Of a stretch of DNA of 42,699 nucleotides, positions 14,593 to 21,987 are shown in pieces. The DNA lies in assembly GCA_964589815.1 (NCBI GenBank), contig CAZPUR010000010.1, positions 1-42,699 on the forward strand, in the 5' to 3' direction. The stretch comes from CAZPUR01 sp964589815. Its GTDB lineage: Bacteria; Patescibacteriota; Microgenomatia; UBA1400. A program made the translations under genes and the position numbers. Position 1 is the stretch's first letter. Every line of letters begins with the position of its first letter. The notes beneath the pieces are model-generated. The model saw only the letters and a program-made list of their open reading frames with translations, made no database searches and had not been told where the DNA came from.

Positions 14593-16263
14593 ATGAAAAC
14601 TTATAAATATATTTTTGTTTCTGGTGGAGTTATTTCCGGTCTAGGCAAGGGAGTGACGGCCGCCTCTATGGGATTGTTGCTTAAGTCAGCCGGTTTTAAA
14701 GTGGCTTTGATTAAATGCGACCCCTATGTCAATGTTGATGCCGGTACCATCAGACCCCAGGAGCATGGTGAAACTTTTGTCACCGAAGACGGGATTGAGA
14801 CTGACCAGGATTTAGGCCATTATGAAAGGTTTATCAATGAAAATCTTAGCCGAGCCCACTATGTTACCACGGGACAGATTTATCAAGAGGTGATTCGTAA
14901 GGAAAGAAACTTTGAATATAATGGCGAAGATGTTGAGGTGGTACCGCATGTGCCTGAAGAGATGATTAGAAGGTTTAAAAAAGCCGGTGAAGCTTCTGGG
15001 GCTGATGTGGTTATTATCGAGATTGGCGGTACCGTGGGTGAATATCAAAATATTTTATTCTTGGAAGCCAATCGGATTATGAAAATGCGAGATAAAGAAC
15101 ATGTTCTTCATGTTCATGTGGCCTATTTGCCCACGCCGCCTTCAATAGGAGAAATGAAATCAAAACCAGTTCAGACTTCAGTTAGACTCCTAAATCAAAC
15201 AGGTATCCAGCCTGATTTTTTGGTTGGCAGGGCTACTAAAATGATTGATCAGCGCCGTAAAAATAGACTCTCTCTATTTTGTAACATTGACCTTGAAGAC
15301 ATTATTTCTAATCCCTATGTTCCTTCTGCTTACGAAGTCCCTCTAGTTTTTGAAAAACAAGGTTTTGATAAAAAATTATTAAAAAAATTAAACCTTAAAC
15401 CTAAAAAGACCAATCTTTTTCGTAACTGGAGGAAGATGGTATCCAAGGTCAGAAAAGTAAACAAAAAATTGAAAATTGTTATCGCCGGCAAATATCAGAC
15501 GGTAGGTGATTATGTTCTCCCAGACGCTTATGTTTGTGTTTTAGAATCTTTAAAACATGCGATGGTTAAATATGGTTGTAAACCAGAAATAGTTTGGCTT
15601 GACACCGAGGCCTTAGAAAAAGATGAAAGGCTTCTGGAGAAATTAAATCAAGCTAAAGGCATCATTGTTCCCCAAGGCTGGGGTTCTAGAGGAGTAGAAG
15701 GGAAAATAAAAGTGGTTAAGTATGTGAGAGAAAATAAAATTCCCTATTTAGGTCTTTGTTTCGGTATGCAGATGGCCGTGGTTGAATTTGCCCGCCATGT
15801 TCTACAGCTGAAAGGAGCTAATTCTGAAGAAGTTAATCCGAAGACGCCTCATCCCGTGATTCATATTATGCCTCATCAAAAAGAATATTTAGCTAAGCAT
15901 CAATATGGTGCTACCATGAGATTAGGGGCTTGGCCCTGCCAGATAAATCCTCGATCTAGTTTATACCAATTTTATCAAAAACCAGAAGCTCAGTTTTTAA
16001 TAACTAAAAAGCAGCCTTTGACCGTGGCAGAAAGACATCGACACAGATATGAATTTAATATGAAATATAAGGAAAAATTTGAAAAAGCAGGCATGGTTAT
16101 CAGTGGTACTTCTCCAGATAAAAAGTTGGTTGAGGCGATTGAACTTCCCAAAACAATGCACCCATTTTTTATCGGAGTTCAATTCCATCCTGAATTTAAG
16201 TCCCGACCTCTAAATCCTCACCCTATCTTTTTAGAGTTTGTTAAAGCCTGTTTTTCCTCATAA
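14593..16263 (+). CDS. pyrG: CTP synthase
   Basis: PyrG aminates UTP to CTP with glutamine. The synthetase domain starts with KYIFVSGGVISGLGKGVTAAS, followed by KCDPYVNVDAGTIRP and the EHGE metal/UTP region. The C-terminal class I glutaminase has Cys389 in GLCFGMQ and His532/Glu534 in FHPE. At 556 residues the length is normal. No ribosome binding site is evident in the 29-nt gap, which is occupied by a palindrome. It closes the operon, since rplS behind it has its own promoter. Confidence 0.97.
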   Translation: MKTYKYIFVSGGVISGLGKGVTAASMGLLLKSAGFKVALIKCDPYVNVDAGTIRPQEHGETFVTEDGIETDQDLGHYERFINENLSRAHYVTTGQIYQEVIRKERNFEYNGEDVEVVPHVPEEMIRRFKKAGEASGADVVIIEIGGTVGEYQNILFLEANRIMKMRDKEHVLHVHVAYLPTPPSIGEMKSKPVQTSVRLLNQTGIQPDFLVGRATKMIDQRRKNRLSLFCNIDLEDIISNPYVPSAYEVPLVFEKQGFDKKLLKKLNLKPKKTNLFRNWRKMVSKVRKVNKKLKIVIAGKYQTVGDYVLPDAYVCVLESLKHAMVKYGCKPEIVWLDTEALEKDERLLEKLNQAKGIIVPQGWGSRGVEGKIKVVKYVRENKIPYLGLCFGMQMAVVEFARHVLQLKGANSEEVNPKTPHPVIHIMPHQKEYLAKHQYGATMRLGAWPCQINPRSSLYQFYQKPEAQFLITKKQPLTVAERHRHRYEFNMKYKEKFEKAGMVISGTSPDKKLVEAIELPKTMHPFFIGVQFHPEFKSRPLNPHPIFLEFVKACFSS

Positions 16264-16267
16264 CATC

Positions 16268-16296
16268 TTGTTTCAAAGTCAATAATTTGATAAAAT
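16268..16296 (+). promoter_or_regulatory. promoter of rplS (leaderless)
   Basis: TTGTTT at 16268-16273, a 17-nt spacer and TAAAAT at 16291-16296 stand just 7 nt before the rplS ATG. Transcription would begin at or next to the start codon, giving a leaderless mRNA. Confidence 0.55.
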
Positions 16297-16303
16297 TCTG
16301 CTT

Positions 16304-16750
16304 ATGGCAAATAAAATAAAACTATTAGGGACGGCCATTAATATAGGTGATATTATTGGTGTCTATCAAAAAATTAAAGAGGCCGATAAAGAAAGAATTC
16401 AGGTTTTTAAAGGTGCGGTCATTGCTATTAAAGGCAAAGGGGAGGGTAAGAGTTTTACGGTGCGTCGCCTTGCTTCTGGAGGTATTGGCGTGGAGCGAAT
16501 CTGGCCGGTTCTTTGCCCCAGTATCACTAAAATAAAAATTATCAGAAAAGGCAAGGTAAGACGGGCAAAGCTTTATTATTTAAGGGAAAAGGTAGGACGT
16601 GAGGCAACGAGGATAAAAACTAAAAGGGAAGAATTAAAGGCAACAAAGGTATCAAAAGTATCAAAAAGCAAGAAAAAGGCGAAGAATGCGAAGAAAAAGC
16701 CTGGGAAATCTGGGAGAAAATCTAGTTCTAAGGCATCTCCAAAAAAATAA
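16304..16750 (+). CDS. rplS: 50S ribosomal protein L19 with basic C-terminal extension
   Basis: L19 sits at the 30S-50S interface. The first 110 residues match the family: GDIIGVYQKIKE, RIQVFKGAVIAIKGKG, SFTVRRLASGGIGVERIWPVLCPSI, KGKVRRAKLYYLREKVGR. The remaining 38 residues are a Lys/Ser-rich tail (KSKKKAKNAKKK and more) not found in a standard L19. The tail covers the first 65 nt of yraN in another frame, so the extension and the yraN start share DNA. No leader or ribosome binding site precedes the ATG. Confidence 0.95.
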   Translation: MANKIKLLGTAINIGDIIGVYQKIKEADKERIQVFKGAVIAIKGKGEGKSFTVRRLASGGIGVERIWPVLCPSITKIKIIRKGKVRRAKLYYLREKVGREATRIKTKREELKATKVSKVSKSKKKAKNAKKKPGKSGRKSSSKASPKK

Positions 16751-17051
16751 AGGCTATAAATTTGTCGAACGTAACTTCAGGTCTAAATTTGGCGAGATTG
16801 ACTTAATTTTTTTAGACAAACAAACTCTAGTTTTTGTTGAGGTGAAAACCAGATTTAGTCAATCTTTTGGTTATCCTGAAGAGGCAGTGACGCCTTGGAA
16901 AATCAGATCGATTATCAAAACCGCTCAATATTTTAAACTCAAACATCCAAAACTGCCTGATTCTTTAAGAATTGATGTGGTGGCCATTGATTTAGATTCT
17001 CAGAAAAAGGAAGTTTTGAACCTGAGGCATTTTAAAAATATTACTTTATGA
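16686..17051 (+). CDS. yraN: YraN/UPF0102 family endonuclease-like protein
   Basis: This is a 121-residue member of UPF0102, a restriction-endonuclease-like fold usually found near rplS/rnhB in bacteria. The family pattern is present: SLGNLGENLVLRHLQKNKGYKFVERNFRS, then FGEIDLIFLDKQTLVFVEVKTR, then the late RIDVVAID. The acidic residues of GEID and EVK are the putative active site. The start ATG at 16686 lies inside rplS, overlapping it by 65 nt. The overlap is long but the GNLGENLV block needed for the fold is encoded there, so this start is credible. The role in DNA or RNA processing is not established. Confidence 0.9.
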   Translation: MRRKSLGNLGENLVLRHLQKNKGYKFVERNFRSKFGEIDLIFLDKQTLVFVEVKTRFSQSFGYPEEAVTPWKIRSIIKTAQYFKLKHPKLPDSLRIDVVAIDLDSQKKEVLNLRHFKNITL

Positions 17052-17438
17052 AAAATGTGATGAGGACTTATTCCCTTCTGAACGTATGAACGTAAGTTTG
17101 TCACCACTTGAAGGAGTAACAGTAAATTCAGAAGCCCTTGTATCTACATCCTCTGACCAGGGGTGGTGATGAAAAATTCCAACCCTTGTTTCAACTGTGG
17201 CTGTCTTCTGGAAGCCTTCAATGAGTGCGGGAAAGTCTCCTACTCGAGTGAGACGACGCATCGGTTGGTTCTCGTAAGGAGACTCAACCCTTCTTGGTCT
17301 AAGCCCACCTCGATGGACGGCACCCGCAACACTTTCAGGTGCTACGTCTAACATCTTTGCCCATTGGTTTTGGTTAAGTTCAGCGTCGTCCGGATAAGTG
17401 GTTATTTGGCCGTCTTTATTTCGCTCTAAAGGACTCAT
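17046..17438 (-). CDS. hypothetical protein with HTH-like and JAMM-like motifs
   Basis: I do not recognise this 130-residue protein as a named family. Residues 22-48 (NQNQWAKMLDVAPESVAGAVHRGGL) resemble a helix-turn-helix. Residues 88-113 contain GIFHHHPW and then TPSSGD, like the HxHP...PSxxD metal motif of JAMM/MPN proteases, but with about ten extra residues between them. The sequence stops soon after, so a JAMM domain would be cut short. The gene is richer in G and C than its neighbours, which suggests transfer. It converges on yraN with a 6-nt overlap. A very good promoter lies 7 nt upstream of the ATG, supporting it as a real, leaderless gene. Confidence 0.6.
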   Translation of the reverse strand: MSPLERNKDGQITTYPDDAELNQNQWAKMLDVAPESVAGAVHRGGLRPRRVESPYENQPMRRLTRVGDFPALIEGFQKTATVETRVGIFHHHPWSEDVDTRASEFTVTPSSGDKLTFIRSEGNKSSSHFS

Positions 17439-17445
17439 ACTTTGT

Positions 17446-17474
17446 ATTATAGGATATTAAAATGAAGATTTCAA
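17446..17474 (-). promoter_or_regulatory. promoter of the HTH/JAMM-like gene (leaderless)
   Basis: On the minus strand TTGAAA (17474-17469) and TATAAT (17451-17446) are spaced by exactly 17 nt. The ATG at 17438 begins 7 nt after the -10 box. This is one of the closest matches to the sigma-70 consensus in the window. Confidence 0.65.
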
Positions 17475-17908
17475 TTTTTACCCCAACCAATTTCCGAATA
17501 TAAAATTTTATTAAGGTAGTTTTTAATGGCAAAAGCAATATAAGGAATAGTGTTTTTAGGCAGTTTGTTTAAAGGAAACCATTGCAAATGATCGCATTTT
17601 TCAGGCTCAGCGTTTTTGGGTTTACCCTGGTAATTTTTAGTAATAAAAAACAAATCAACTCTAATATCCTTTTCTCTTCGATGCATCACATGAACCAGCT
17701 TGGTGTTTTTGATTTTTAATTTAATGCCTATTTCTTCTTTAATTTCCCTGAGCAAGCCATTAGTGATTGATTCATTATCCTCTAGGTGACCAGCCGGCAA
17801 GCCATAATTGCCATCCTCATAACCAGTATGATACCTTCTTAATAAAAGGATTTTGTTGTTTTTAATCAGGAAAAGATAAACAGAAACAATTAACTTAAAT
17901 CTAACCAT
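17471..17908 (-). CDS. Nudix hydrolase
   Basis: This is a 145-residue Nudix protein that hydrolyses a nucleoside diphosphate linked to another group X. The Nudix box GHLEDNESITNGLLREIKEEIG fits GX5EX7REUXEEXGU exactly, and the core precedes it with ILLLRRYHTGYEDGNYGLPAG. The substrate cannot be told, but MutT-like pool cleaning (8-oxo-dGTP) or nucleotide-sugar turnover is typical for this size. Its 3' end lies 32 nt from the promoted start of the next minus-strand gene. A good promoter lies 10 nt upstream of the ATG. Confidence 0.9.
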   Translation of the reverse strand: MVRFKLIVSVYLFLIKNNKILLLRRYHTGYEDGNYGLPAGHLEDNESITNGLLREIKEEIGIKLKIKNTKLVHVMHRREKDIRVDLFFITKNYQGKPKNAEPEKCDHLQWFPLNKLPKNTIPYIAFAIKNYLNKILYSEIGWGKN

Positions 17909-17918
17909 GGTGCGACTT

Positions 17919-17947
17919 ATTATCTAAAAATTAGGAGATGTTTGCAA
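17919..17947 (-). promoter_or_regulatory. promoter of the Nudix gene
   Basis: On the minus strand TTGCAA (17947-17942), a 17-nt spacer and GATAAT (17924-17919) lie 10 nt before the ATG, so the 5' leader would be only a few nucleotides. Confidence 0.5.
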
Positions 17948-17996
17948 GAAAGAGATTAACCTGGGGATGACAAGTAACTAGATTAAACAATCAGTG

Positions 17997-18071
17997 TGGT
18001 GACCCCACGGAGAGTCGAACTCCGATTTTCAGGATGAAAACCTGATGTCCTAACCATTAGACGATGGGGCC
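17997..18071 (-). tRNA. tRNA-Glu (anticodon TTC)
   Basis: Read on the minus strand, the 7-bp acceptor GGCCCCA pairs with TGGGGTC. The anticodon arm is TCAGG-TTTTCAT-CCTGA with anticodon TTC. The T arm has GGAGTTCGACTCTCC. The gene encodes its own CCA end (17997-17999 on the complement), unlike the other three tRNAs of this window. Confidence 0.96.
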
Positions 18072-18101
18072 AAAAAAGCTTAAAGTTAAAAGTGCAACCC
18101 A

Positions 18102-18130
18102 CCCTCGACCGAGTCTAGACGAGGTCGGGA
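18102..18130. repeat. GC-rich palindrome between divergent tRNA genes
   Basis: The sequence ACCCTCGACCGAG-TCTAGA-CGAGGTCGGGA is an imperfect inverted repeat centred on TCTAGA. It sits upstream of both tRNA-Glu and tRNA-Lys in otherwise AT-rich DNA and resembles the other dispersed GC-rich palindromes. Confidence 0.55.
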
Positions 18131-18166
18131 AATTCAAAATTTATTCTATTCTATCATTTTTTTTGA

Positions 18167-18172
18167 TATAAT
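18167..18172 (+). promoter_or_regulatory. -10 box of tRNA-Lys / ruvC transcript
   Basis: A perfect TATAAT lies 9 nt before the tRNA-Lys gene. The -35 region is poor. ruvC begins only 20 nt after the tRNA, so this promoter may also drive the ruv genes. Confidence 0.5.
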
Positions 18173-18181
18173 TCAGCATAT

Positions 18182-18254
18182 GGGTCCGTAGCTCAGTTGG
18201 TAGAGCAACTGCCTTTTAAGCAGTAGGTCGAGAGTTCGATCCTCTCCGGACTCA
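18182..18254 (+). tRNA. tRNA-Lys (anticodon TTT)
   Basis: The acceptor GGGTCCG pairs with CGGACTC. The anticodon arm is ACTGC-CTTTTAA-GCAGT with anticodon TTT. The T arm is GAGAGTTCGATCCTCTC. CCA is not encoded; CCG follows the discriminator A. Confidence 0.97.
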
Positions 18255-18274
18255 CCGCGTTAAACGCAACCTCT

Positions 18275-18754
18275 ATGATTATCTTAGGCATTGATCCAGG
18301 TTTAGCTTTAACAGGCTGGGGAGTTTTAGAGAAGAAGGAAAAACCAAGAGTTATTGCTTATGGTTGTGTTAAAACTTCTAAAAACCAAAATTCACAACAA
18401 AGACTGCTTTCTTTATTTGATCAACTTCAAGACCTAATTGATAAATTTCAACCTCAGATTATTTGTTTGGAGAAAATTTTTTTTAATACCAATGCCAAGA
18501 CTGCTTTCTTGGTTGGTGAGGCCCGAGGAGTAATAAAAATTTGCGCTGCCTTGAATAAAATTAATGTCGAAGAGTTTACTCCTTTACAGATAAAAGACTG
18601 TATTGTAGGCTATGGTAGAGCAGATAAAAATCAGGTCCAGCAGATGGTTAAGGTTTTATTAGGCTTGAAAAAGATCCCCAAACCAGATGATGCCGCCGAC
18701 GCCATCGCCGCCGCCCTGACTTTTTGTTCGTTTAACAAAAGATTAAGCAAATGA
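18275..18754 (+). CDS. ruvC: Holliday junction endonuclease RuvC
   Basis: RuvC cuts Holliday junctions moved by RuvAB. The 159-residue protein has the RNase H-like fold with all four catalytic acids in the E. coli positions: D7 in LGIDPG, E66 in CLEKIFF, D138 and the later Asp of DDAADAIAAA (D142 here). It begins 20 nt after tRNA-Lys and overlaps ruvA by ATGA. The order ruvC-ruvA-ruvB is the classical one and makes a complete resolvasome. Confidence 0.97.
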   Translation: MIILGIDPGLALTGWGVLEKKEKPRVIAYGCVKTSKNQNSQQRLLSLFDQLQDLIDKFQPQIICLEKIFFNTNAKTAFLVGEARGVIKICAALNKINVEEFTPLQIKDCIVGYGRADKNQVQQMVKVLLGLKKIPKPDDAADAIAAALTFCSFNKRLSK

Positions 18755-19338
18755 TTGGATATTTATCAGGTACGATTAAATCTAAAGAAATTAACAGTCT
18801 TATTATTGACGTCCGCGGAGTTGGCTATCACGTCTTTGTGCCTATTTTTATTTGGCAGGAAAGTAAATTGGGAGAGAAAAAAGAATTATTTATTTACACC
18901 CATGTTCGTGAAGACGAACTTAGTCTTTTTGGATTTAGCCATAAAGAAGAAAAACAAATATTTTTACACCTAATTTCTGTTTCTGGGATTGGACCAAAAT
19001 TGGCTTTAAATGTTTTATCTTATGCTAATGGAGTTAAAAATATTATCAGAGCGATTCAAAATGCCCAAGTAGATTTTTTTGAGAGTATTAAAGGCTTAGG
19101 TAAAAAAAACAGCCAGCGGATTATTGTTGATCTTAAAGGGAAAATTGGAAGCTTAAAAGAGTTGGAGTTTGAAACAGAGGCAGATAGAGATCTAATAGAG
19201 GCTTTAAAAGGATTAGGTTTTGATAAAGAGGAGATTAAAAAGTCTATCAATGGTGTAAATAAATTTTTACACCATAAAAGGATTAAAAAAGATTTATCTT
19301 TAGAAGAAAAGATTAAACTGGCGTTAAAAGAGAAATAA
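18751..19338 (+). CDS. ruvA: Holliday junction helicase subunit RuvA
   Basis: RuvA binds the four-way junction and loads RuvB. The 195-residue protein has the N-terminal OB-fold (MIGYLSGTIKSKE, VRGVGYHVFVP), two helix-hairpin-helix motifs (VSGIGPKLALNVLS and IKGLGKKNSQRIIVDL) and a small C-terminal domain (DLIEALKGLGF) that contacts RuvB. The start overlaps the ruvC stop by ATGA, and ruvB begins 38 nt downstream. Confidence 0.97.
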   Translation: MIGYLSGTIKSKEINSLIIDVRGVGYHVFVPIFIWQESKLGEKKELFIYTHVREDELSLFGFSHKEEKQIFLHLISVSGIGPKLALNVLSYANGVKNIIRAIQNAQVDFFESIKGLGKKNSQRIIVDLKGKIGSLKELEFETEADRDLIEALKGLGFDKEEIKKSINGVNKFLHHKRIKKDLSLEEKIKLALKEK

Positions 19339-19376
19339 GAAATAAGTTCATTAAGTTATTAAGTTATGAGTAAAAG

Positions 19377-20384
19377 ATGAAGAAAAATAACAAGAAAAAA
19401 CAAGAAGAAGTTTTTTATCTAGGTTTAAGGCCAAGTAAATTAGATCAGTTTCAAGGTCAAAAACCAATTAAGAAAAAACTTGAAGTTTTTCTTCGGGCGG
19501 CTCAAAAAAGAAAGGAGCCATTGGACCACCTTCTATTATATGGTCCTCCTGGTTTAGGGAAAACTACTTTAGCTCATCTAGTCGCCTCAGAATTAGGAGT
19601 GAGTATTCGTACTACTTCTGGACCAGCGATTGAAAGAAGTGGTGATTTAGCTAGCATTCTCACCAATCTTAAAGATGGTGATATTTTATTTATTGACGAA
19701 GTTCACCGGCTAAATAAAACGGTGGAAGAGGCCTTATATCCAGCTATGGAAGATTTCTGTTTAGATATTGTTTTAGGTAAAGGTCCATCAGCTCGTACCG
19801 TCCGCTTAGACCTCCCCAAATTTACCATTGTGGCGGCGACGACTCGTATCGGTCTTATTTCTTCACCGATGCGAGATCGGTTTGGGGCTGTTTATCGATT
19901 AAACTTCTATGAACCAGAAGAATTAGGAAGAATTATCGTCAGGTCGGCTAAAATTTTAAATATCTTGATTGACAAAAATTCATATCTGGAATTAGCCCGG
20001 AGAGCAAGAGGAACGCCGAGAGAAGCTAACCGTCTCTTAAAAAGAGTGAGAGATTTTGCGCAAATCAAGGGATTAGACAAAATCAATCAGGAAATCTTAG
20101 ACGAAGCTTTAACAGTCTTAGAAGTTGATGAGCTTGGTCTTGACAAGGCTGATCGTGAATTTTTACAAGCCTTATGTTTAGATTTCAAGGGCGGACCGGT
20201 GGGTTTGGAAACCTTAGCGGCAAGTATGGCTGAAGATATGGGTACAGTTGAGGATGTAATTGAACCTTTTTTAATGCAGAGACGGTTAATCAAAAGAACT
20301 AAGCAAGGTAGAATGGCGACCAAAAAAGCTTTTGAACATCTTAAGATTTCATTAAGCAAAGAGGAGCAAAGCAAATTATTTTAA
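19377..20384 (+). CDS. ruvB: Holliday junction helicase motor RuvB
   Basis: RuvB is the AAA+ motor of branch migration. In the 335-residue protein Walker A is GPPGLGKTT, Walker B LFIDEVHRL, sensor 1 AATTRIG and the arginine finger region SSPMRDRFG. The C-terminal winged helix (GPVGLETLAASMAED) binds DNA. The N-terminus is rich in Lys/Asn but otherwise standard, and FYLGLRPSKLDQFQGQ replaces the usual LRPxxLxEFIGQ. No strong ribosome binding site is seen in the 38-nt gap after ruvA. Confidence 0.97.
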   Translation: MKKNNKKKQEEVFYLGLRPSKLDQFQGQKPIKKKLEVFLRAAQKRKEPLDHLLLYGPPGLGKTTLAHLVASELGVSIRTTSGPAIERSGDLASILTNLKDGDILFIDEVHRLNKTVEEALYPAMEDFCLDIVLGKGPSARTVRLDLPKFTIVAATTRIGLISSPMRDRFGAVYRLNFYEPEELGRIIVRSAKILNILIDKNSYLELARRARGTPREANRLLKRVRDFAQIKGLDKINQEILDEALTVLEVDELGLDKADREFLQALCLDFKGGPVGLETLAASMAEDMGTVEDVIEPFLMQRRLIKRTKQGRMATKKAFEHLKISLSKEEQSKLF

Positions 20385-20452
20385 AAACTTATGAAAATGA
20401 TTTTACTCAGATTAAAGCTGAAGATGTTTTTAGTTGAAAGGAGGTGAAAAAC

Positions 20453-20701
20453 GTGGCAGATCAAAAAGTGGGCGTAGTAACCCATTATTATGATAAGATC
20501 GGCGTGGCGATTATTGATTTAATAGCATCCCTAGCGGTTGGCGATAAAATAAAGATTGTTAAAGACGACCAAGAATTTGAACAAACAGTTGAATCAATGC
20601 AAATAGAGCACAAGCAAGTAGATACCGCCAAAAAAGGTGATTCAATTGGTTTTAAAGTTAACCAAGAGGTTAAAGAGAAGGCAGAAGTATATAAAGTCTA
20701 A
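20453..20701 (+). CDS. translation elongation factor-like mini-protein (EF-Tu domain 2 type)
   Basis: This 82-residue protein looks like a free-standing beta-barrel of the EF-Tu domain 2 family: KVGVVTHYYDKIGVAIIDL, then LAVGDKIKIVKDDQEFEQTVESMQIEHKQV, then AKKGDSIGFKV. Such mini-proteins are found in archaea and CPR bacteria, and their function is unproved. It may act with tRNA, GTPases or peptidase proteins. The GTG start at 20453 is set by an ideal ribosome binding site AAAGGAGGTG eight nt upstream. An earlier GTG lies within that site and is rejected. A palindromic repeat follows its stop. Confidence 0.72.
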   Translation: MADQKVGVVTHYYDKIGVAIIDLIASLAVGDKIKIVKDDQEFEQTVESMQIEHKQVDTAKKGDSIGFKVNQEVKEKAEVYKV

Positions 20702-20713
20702 TTTTCAATTTTT

Positions 20714-20751
20714 CCCGATGTTTTTAATCGGGATCCTCGGCAAAGCCGGGA
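20714..20751. repeat. double palindrome (CCCGAT/ATCGGG and CGGC/GCCG)
   Basis: CCCGAT-GTTTTTA-ATCGGG is followed by TCGGC-AAA-GCCGG. Read on the other strand, the same order of elements (a GCC-TTT/AAA-GGC hairpin, GGATCCCG, a loop, then CGGG) appears inside gatB at 5448-5481. There is no T-run for termination. Confidence 0.6.
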
Positions 20752-20780
20752 CAATTTTCAAGATTGGAAAATTTATTTCT

Positions 20781-21215
20781 ATGGAATTTAATTTGGCTTC
20801 AGATATCCAAAAAAGAATTAAAGAAATTATTAAAAAAATAGATTTTCCTCATATGGATGTAAAAAAGGCGAAAAATATTGTTTGTTTTCGCAGTTATGGG
20901 TCTAAATCAAGAGCCAGAGCCAGAATTTGGTCCTTACCTTCAATCTGGCAAAAAGCTTTACAAGTCCAACCTCATTACTGCATCGAAGTTTTATCAGAAA
21001 AGTTTGATAAATTATCAGCCAAAGAACAAACGAAAACTTTAATTCACGAATTGATGCATATTCCTAAGACCTTTTCCGGCGCTTTACTTCCCCATCGGGG
21101 GAGGGGAAGGGTGAGGATAGATAACAGAGAAGTGGATAAGCTATATAAGAAAATTACCAAATCACAAATTTCAAATAAATTCAAAATAACAATGACCAAA
21201 ATTATAAACGTTTAA
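20781..21215 (+). CDS. putative metallopeptidase (HExxH)
   Basis: This is a small zinc-peptidase-like protein of 145 residues. The HExxH motif appears in TLIHELMHIPKTFSGALLPHRGRGR, which recalls the phage-type putative metallopeptidase family. The following His of PHRGR may be a further ligand. ATG at 20781 is chosen because the family-like sequence starts with MEFNLASDIQKRIKEII; the longer ORF upstream runs through a palindrome. The last 16-18 residues (KSQISNKFKITMTKIINV) are translated from the AT-rich intergenic repeat, so the original stop was probably lost by repeat insertion. Substrate and role are unknown. Confidence 0.72.
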   Translation: MEFNLASDIQKRIKEIIKKIDFPHMDVKKAKNIVCFRSYGSKSRARARIWSLPSIWQKALQVQPHYCIEVLSEKFDKLSAKEQTKTLIHELMHIPKTFSGALLPHRGRGRVRIDNREVDKLYKKITKSQISNKFKITMTKIINV

Positions 21216-21275
21216 ATATTTGAATTTAGAATTTAGATATTATTTGTTATTTGGTGCTTGATGCTTGTAATTTAA
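21158..21275. repeat. long AT-rich imperfect palindrome with TAAACGTTTA core
   Basis: Left-arm units of the CCAAATCACAAATTTCAAA type and right-arm units of the GAATTTAGAATTTAG and TTATTTGGTGCTTG type fold back around a core TTATAAACGTTTAAA. The same core and arms occur at 34741-34866. The left arm codes the end of the metallopeptidase, and the right arm lies just before holA. Confidence 0.75.
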
Positions 21276-21284
21276 AAGAAAATT

Positions 21285-21977
21285 ATGATCCATTTCCTTC
21301 ACGGTGATAATCAAGTTAGCAGTCGCAATAAATTAACGGATTTAACCACTCAAGCTAGAGAAGATAATAAAGAAATTATCCAGCTTGATGGTTTTAAAAT
21401 GAACCTTAATCAATTAATTCAAGCCCTAGAGGCTTCTTCTTTATTTGGTCAGGAAAAGCTAGTGATTATTGAAAACCTTTTCTCTCGTCAAAAAAGCCAA
21501 GAAAAAGAAAATCTGATTCAATATTTTAAAAAAGAATCAATCACACCTGATCTAATACTTTGGGAGAAAAAAGAAATTCCCGGCACCACCGCTCGCTGGC
21601 TGCCCAAAGATTGGCAATACCAAGTTTTTAAAACTCCAGTGGTAATTTTTAAATTTTTAGACTCTTTTAAGTCCCACAACCAAAAACAAATGCTTACTCT
21701 ATTACACCAGTGTATTAGAGCAGACAGCGCAGAAATGGTTTTTTATATGCTGGCCAGAAGAATCAGAGAGCTAATTATTGCCTTTGACCTGGGTAAACCG
21801 GGTTTAAAAGGCGCCCCTTGGCAAATTGGCAAGCTGGTTCACCAGGCGAAAAACTTTACCCTCGAGCAATTAAAGGAAGTCTATGCCAGATTATTAAATA
21901 TTGATATTGATATTAAAACCGGCCGATCTTTTATGCCTTTAGACTGGCATCTTGACTTGTTAATGGTAAATTTATAA
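21285..21977 (+). CDS. holA: DNA polymerase III subunit delta
   Basis: This 230-residue protein is read as the HolA delta subunit that opens the sliding clamp. It has MIHFLHGDNQVSSRNKLTDL in place of the usual IYLLYGED start, a LDGFKMNLNQLIQALEASSLFGQEKLVIIENLF block, and a C-terminal helical part with MVFYMLARRIRELIIA typical of delta. It lacks a real P-loop, as expected of delta. It is about 100 residues shorter than E. coli HolA. It lies between an AT-rich repeat and the phosphomannomutase gene. The similarity is diffuse, so some doubt remains. Confidence 0.7.
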   Translation: MIHFLHGDNQVSSRNKLTDLTTQAREDNKEIIQLDGFKMNLNQLIQALEASSLFGQEKLVIIENLFSRQKSQEKENLIQYFKKESITPDLILWEKKEIPGTTARWLPKDWQYQVFKTPVVIFKFLDSFKSHNQKQMLTLLHQCIRADSAEMVFYMLARRIRELIIAFDLGKPGLKGAPWQIGKLVHQAKNFTLEQLKEVYARLLNIDIDIKTGRSFMPLDWHLDLLMVNL

Positions 21978-21987
21978 GATATTAACT

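Noticed and set aside
17163..17351. Plus-strand 62-codon ORF opposite the HTH/JAMM-like gene
   Set aside because: The minus-strand frame is longer, has motifs and a strong promoter. The plus-strand frame has none.
18751..18754. Alternative genetic code with TGA as glycine (as in Gracilibacteria/SR1)
   Set aside because: TGA ends ruvC, ppsA, pfkB and other genes exactly at conserved lengths and in ATGA overlaps.
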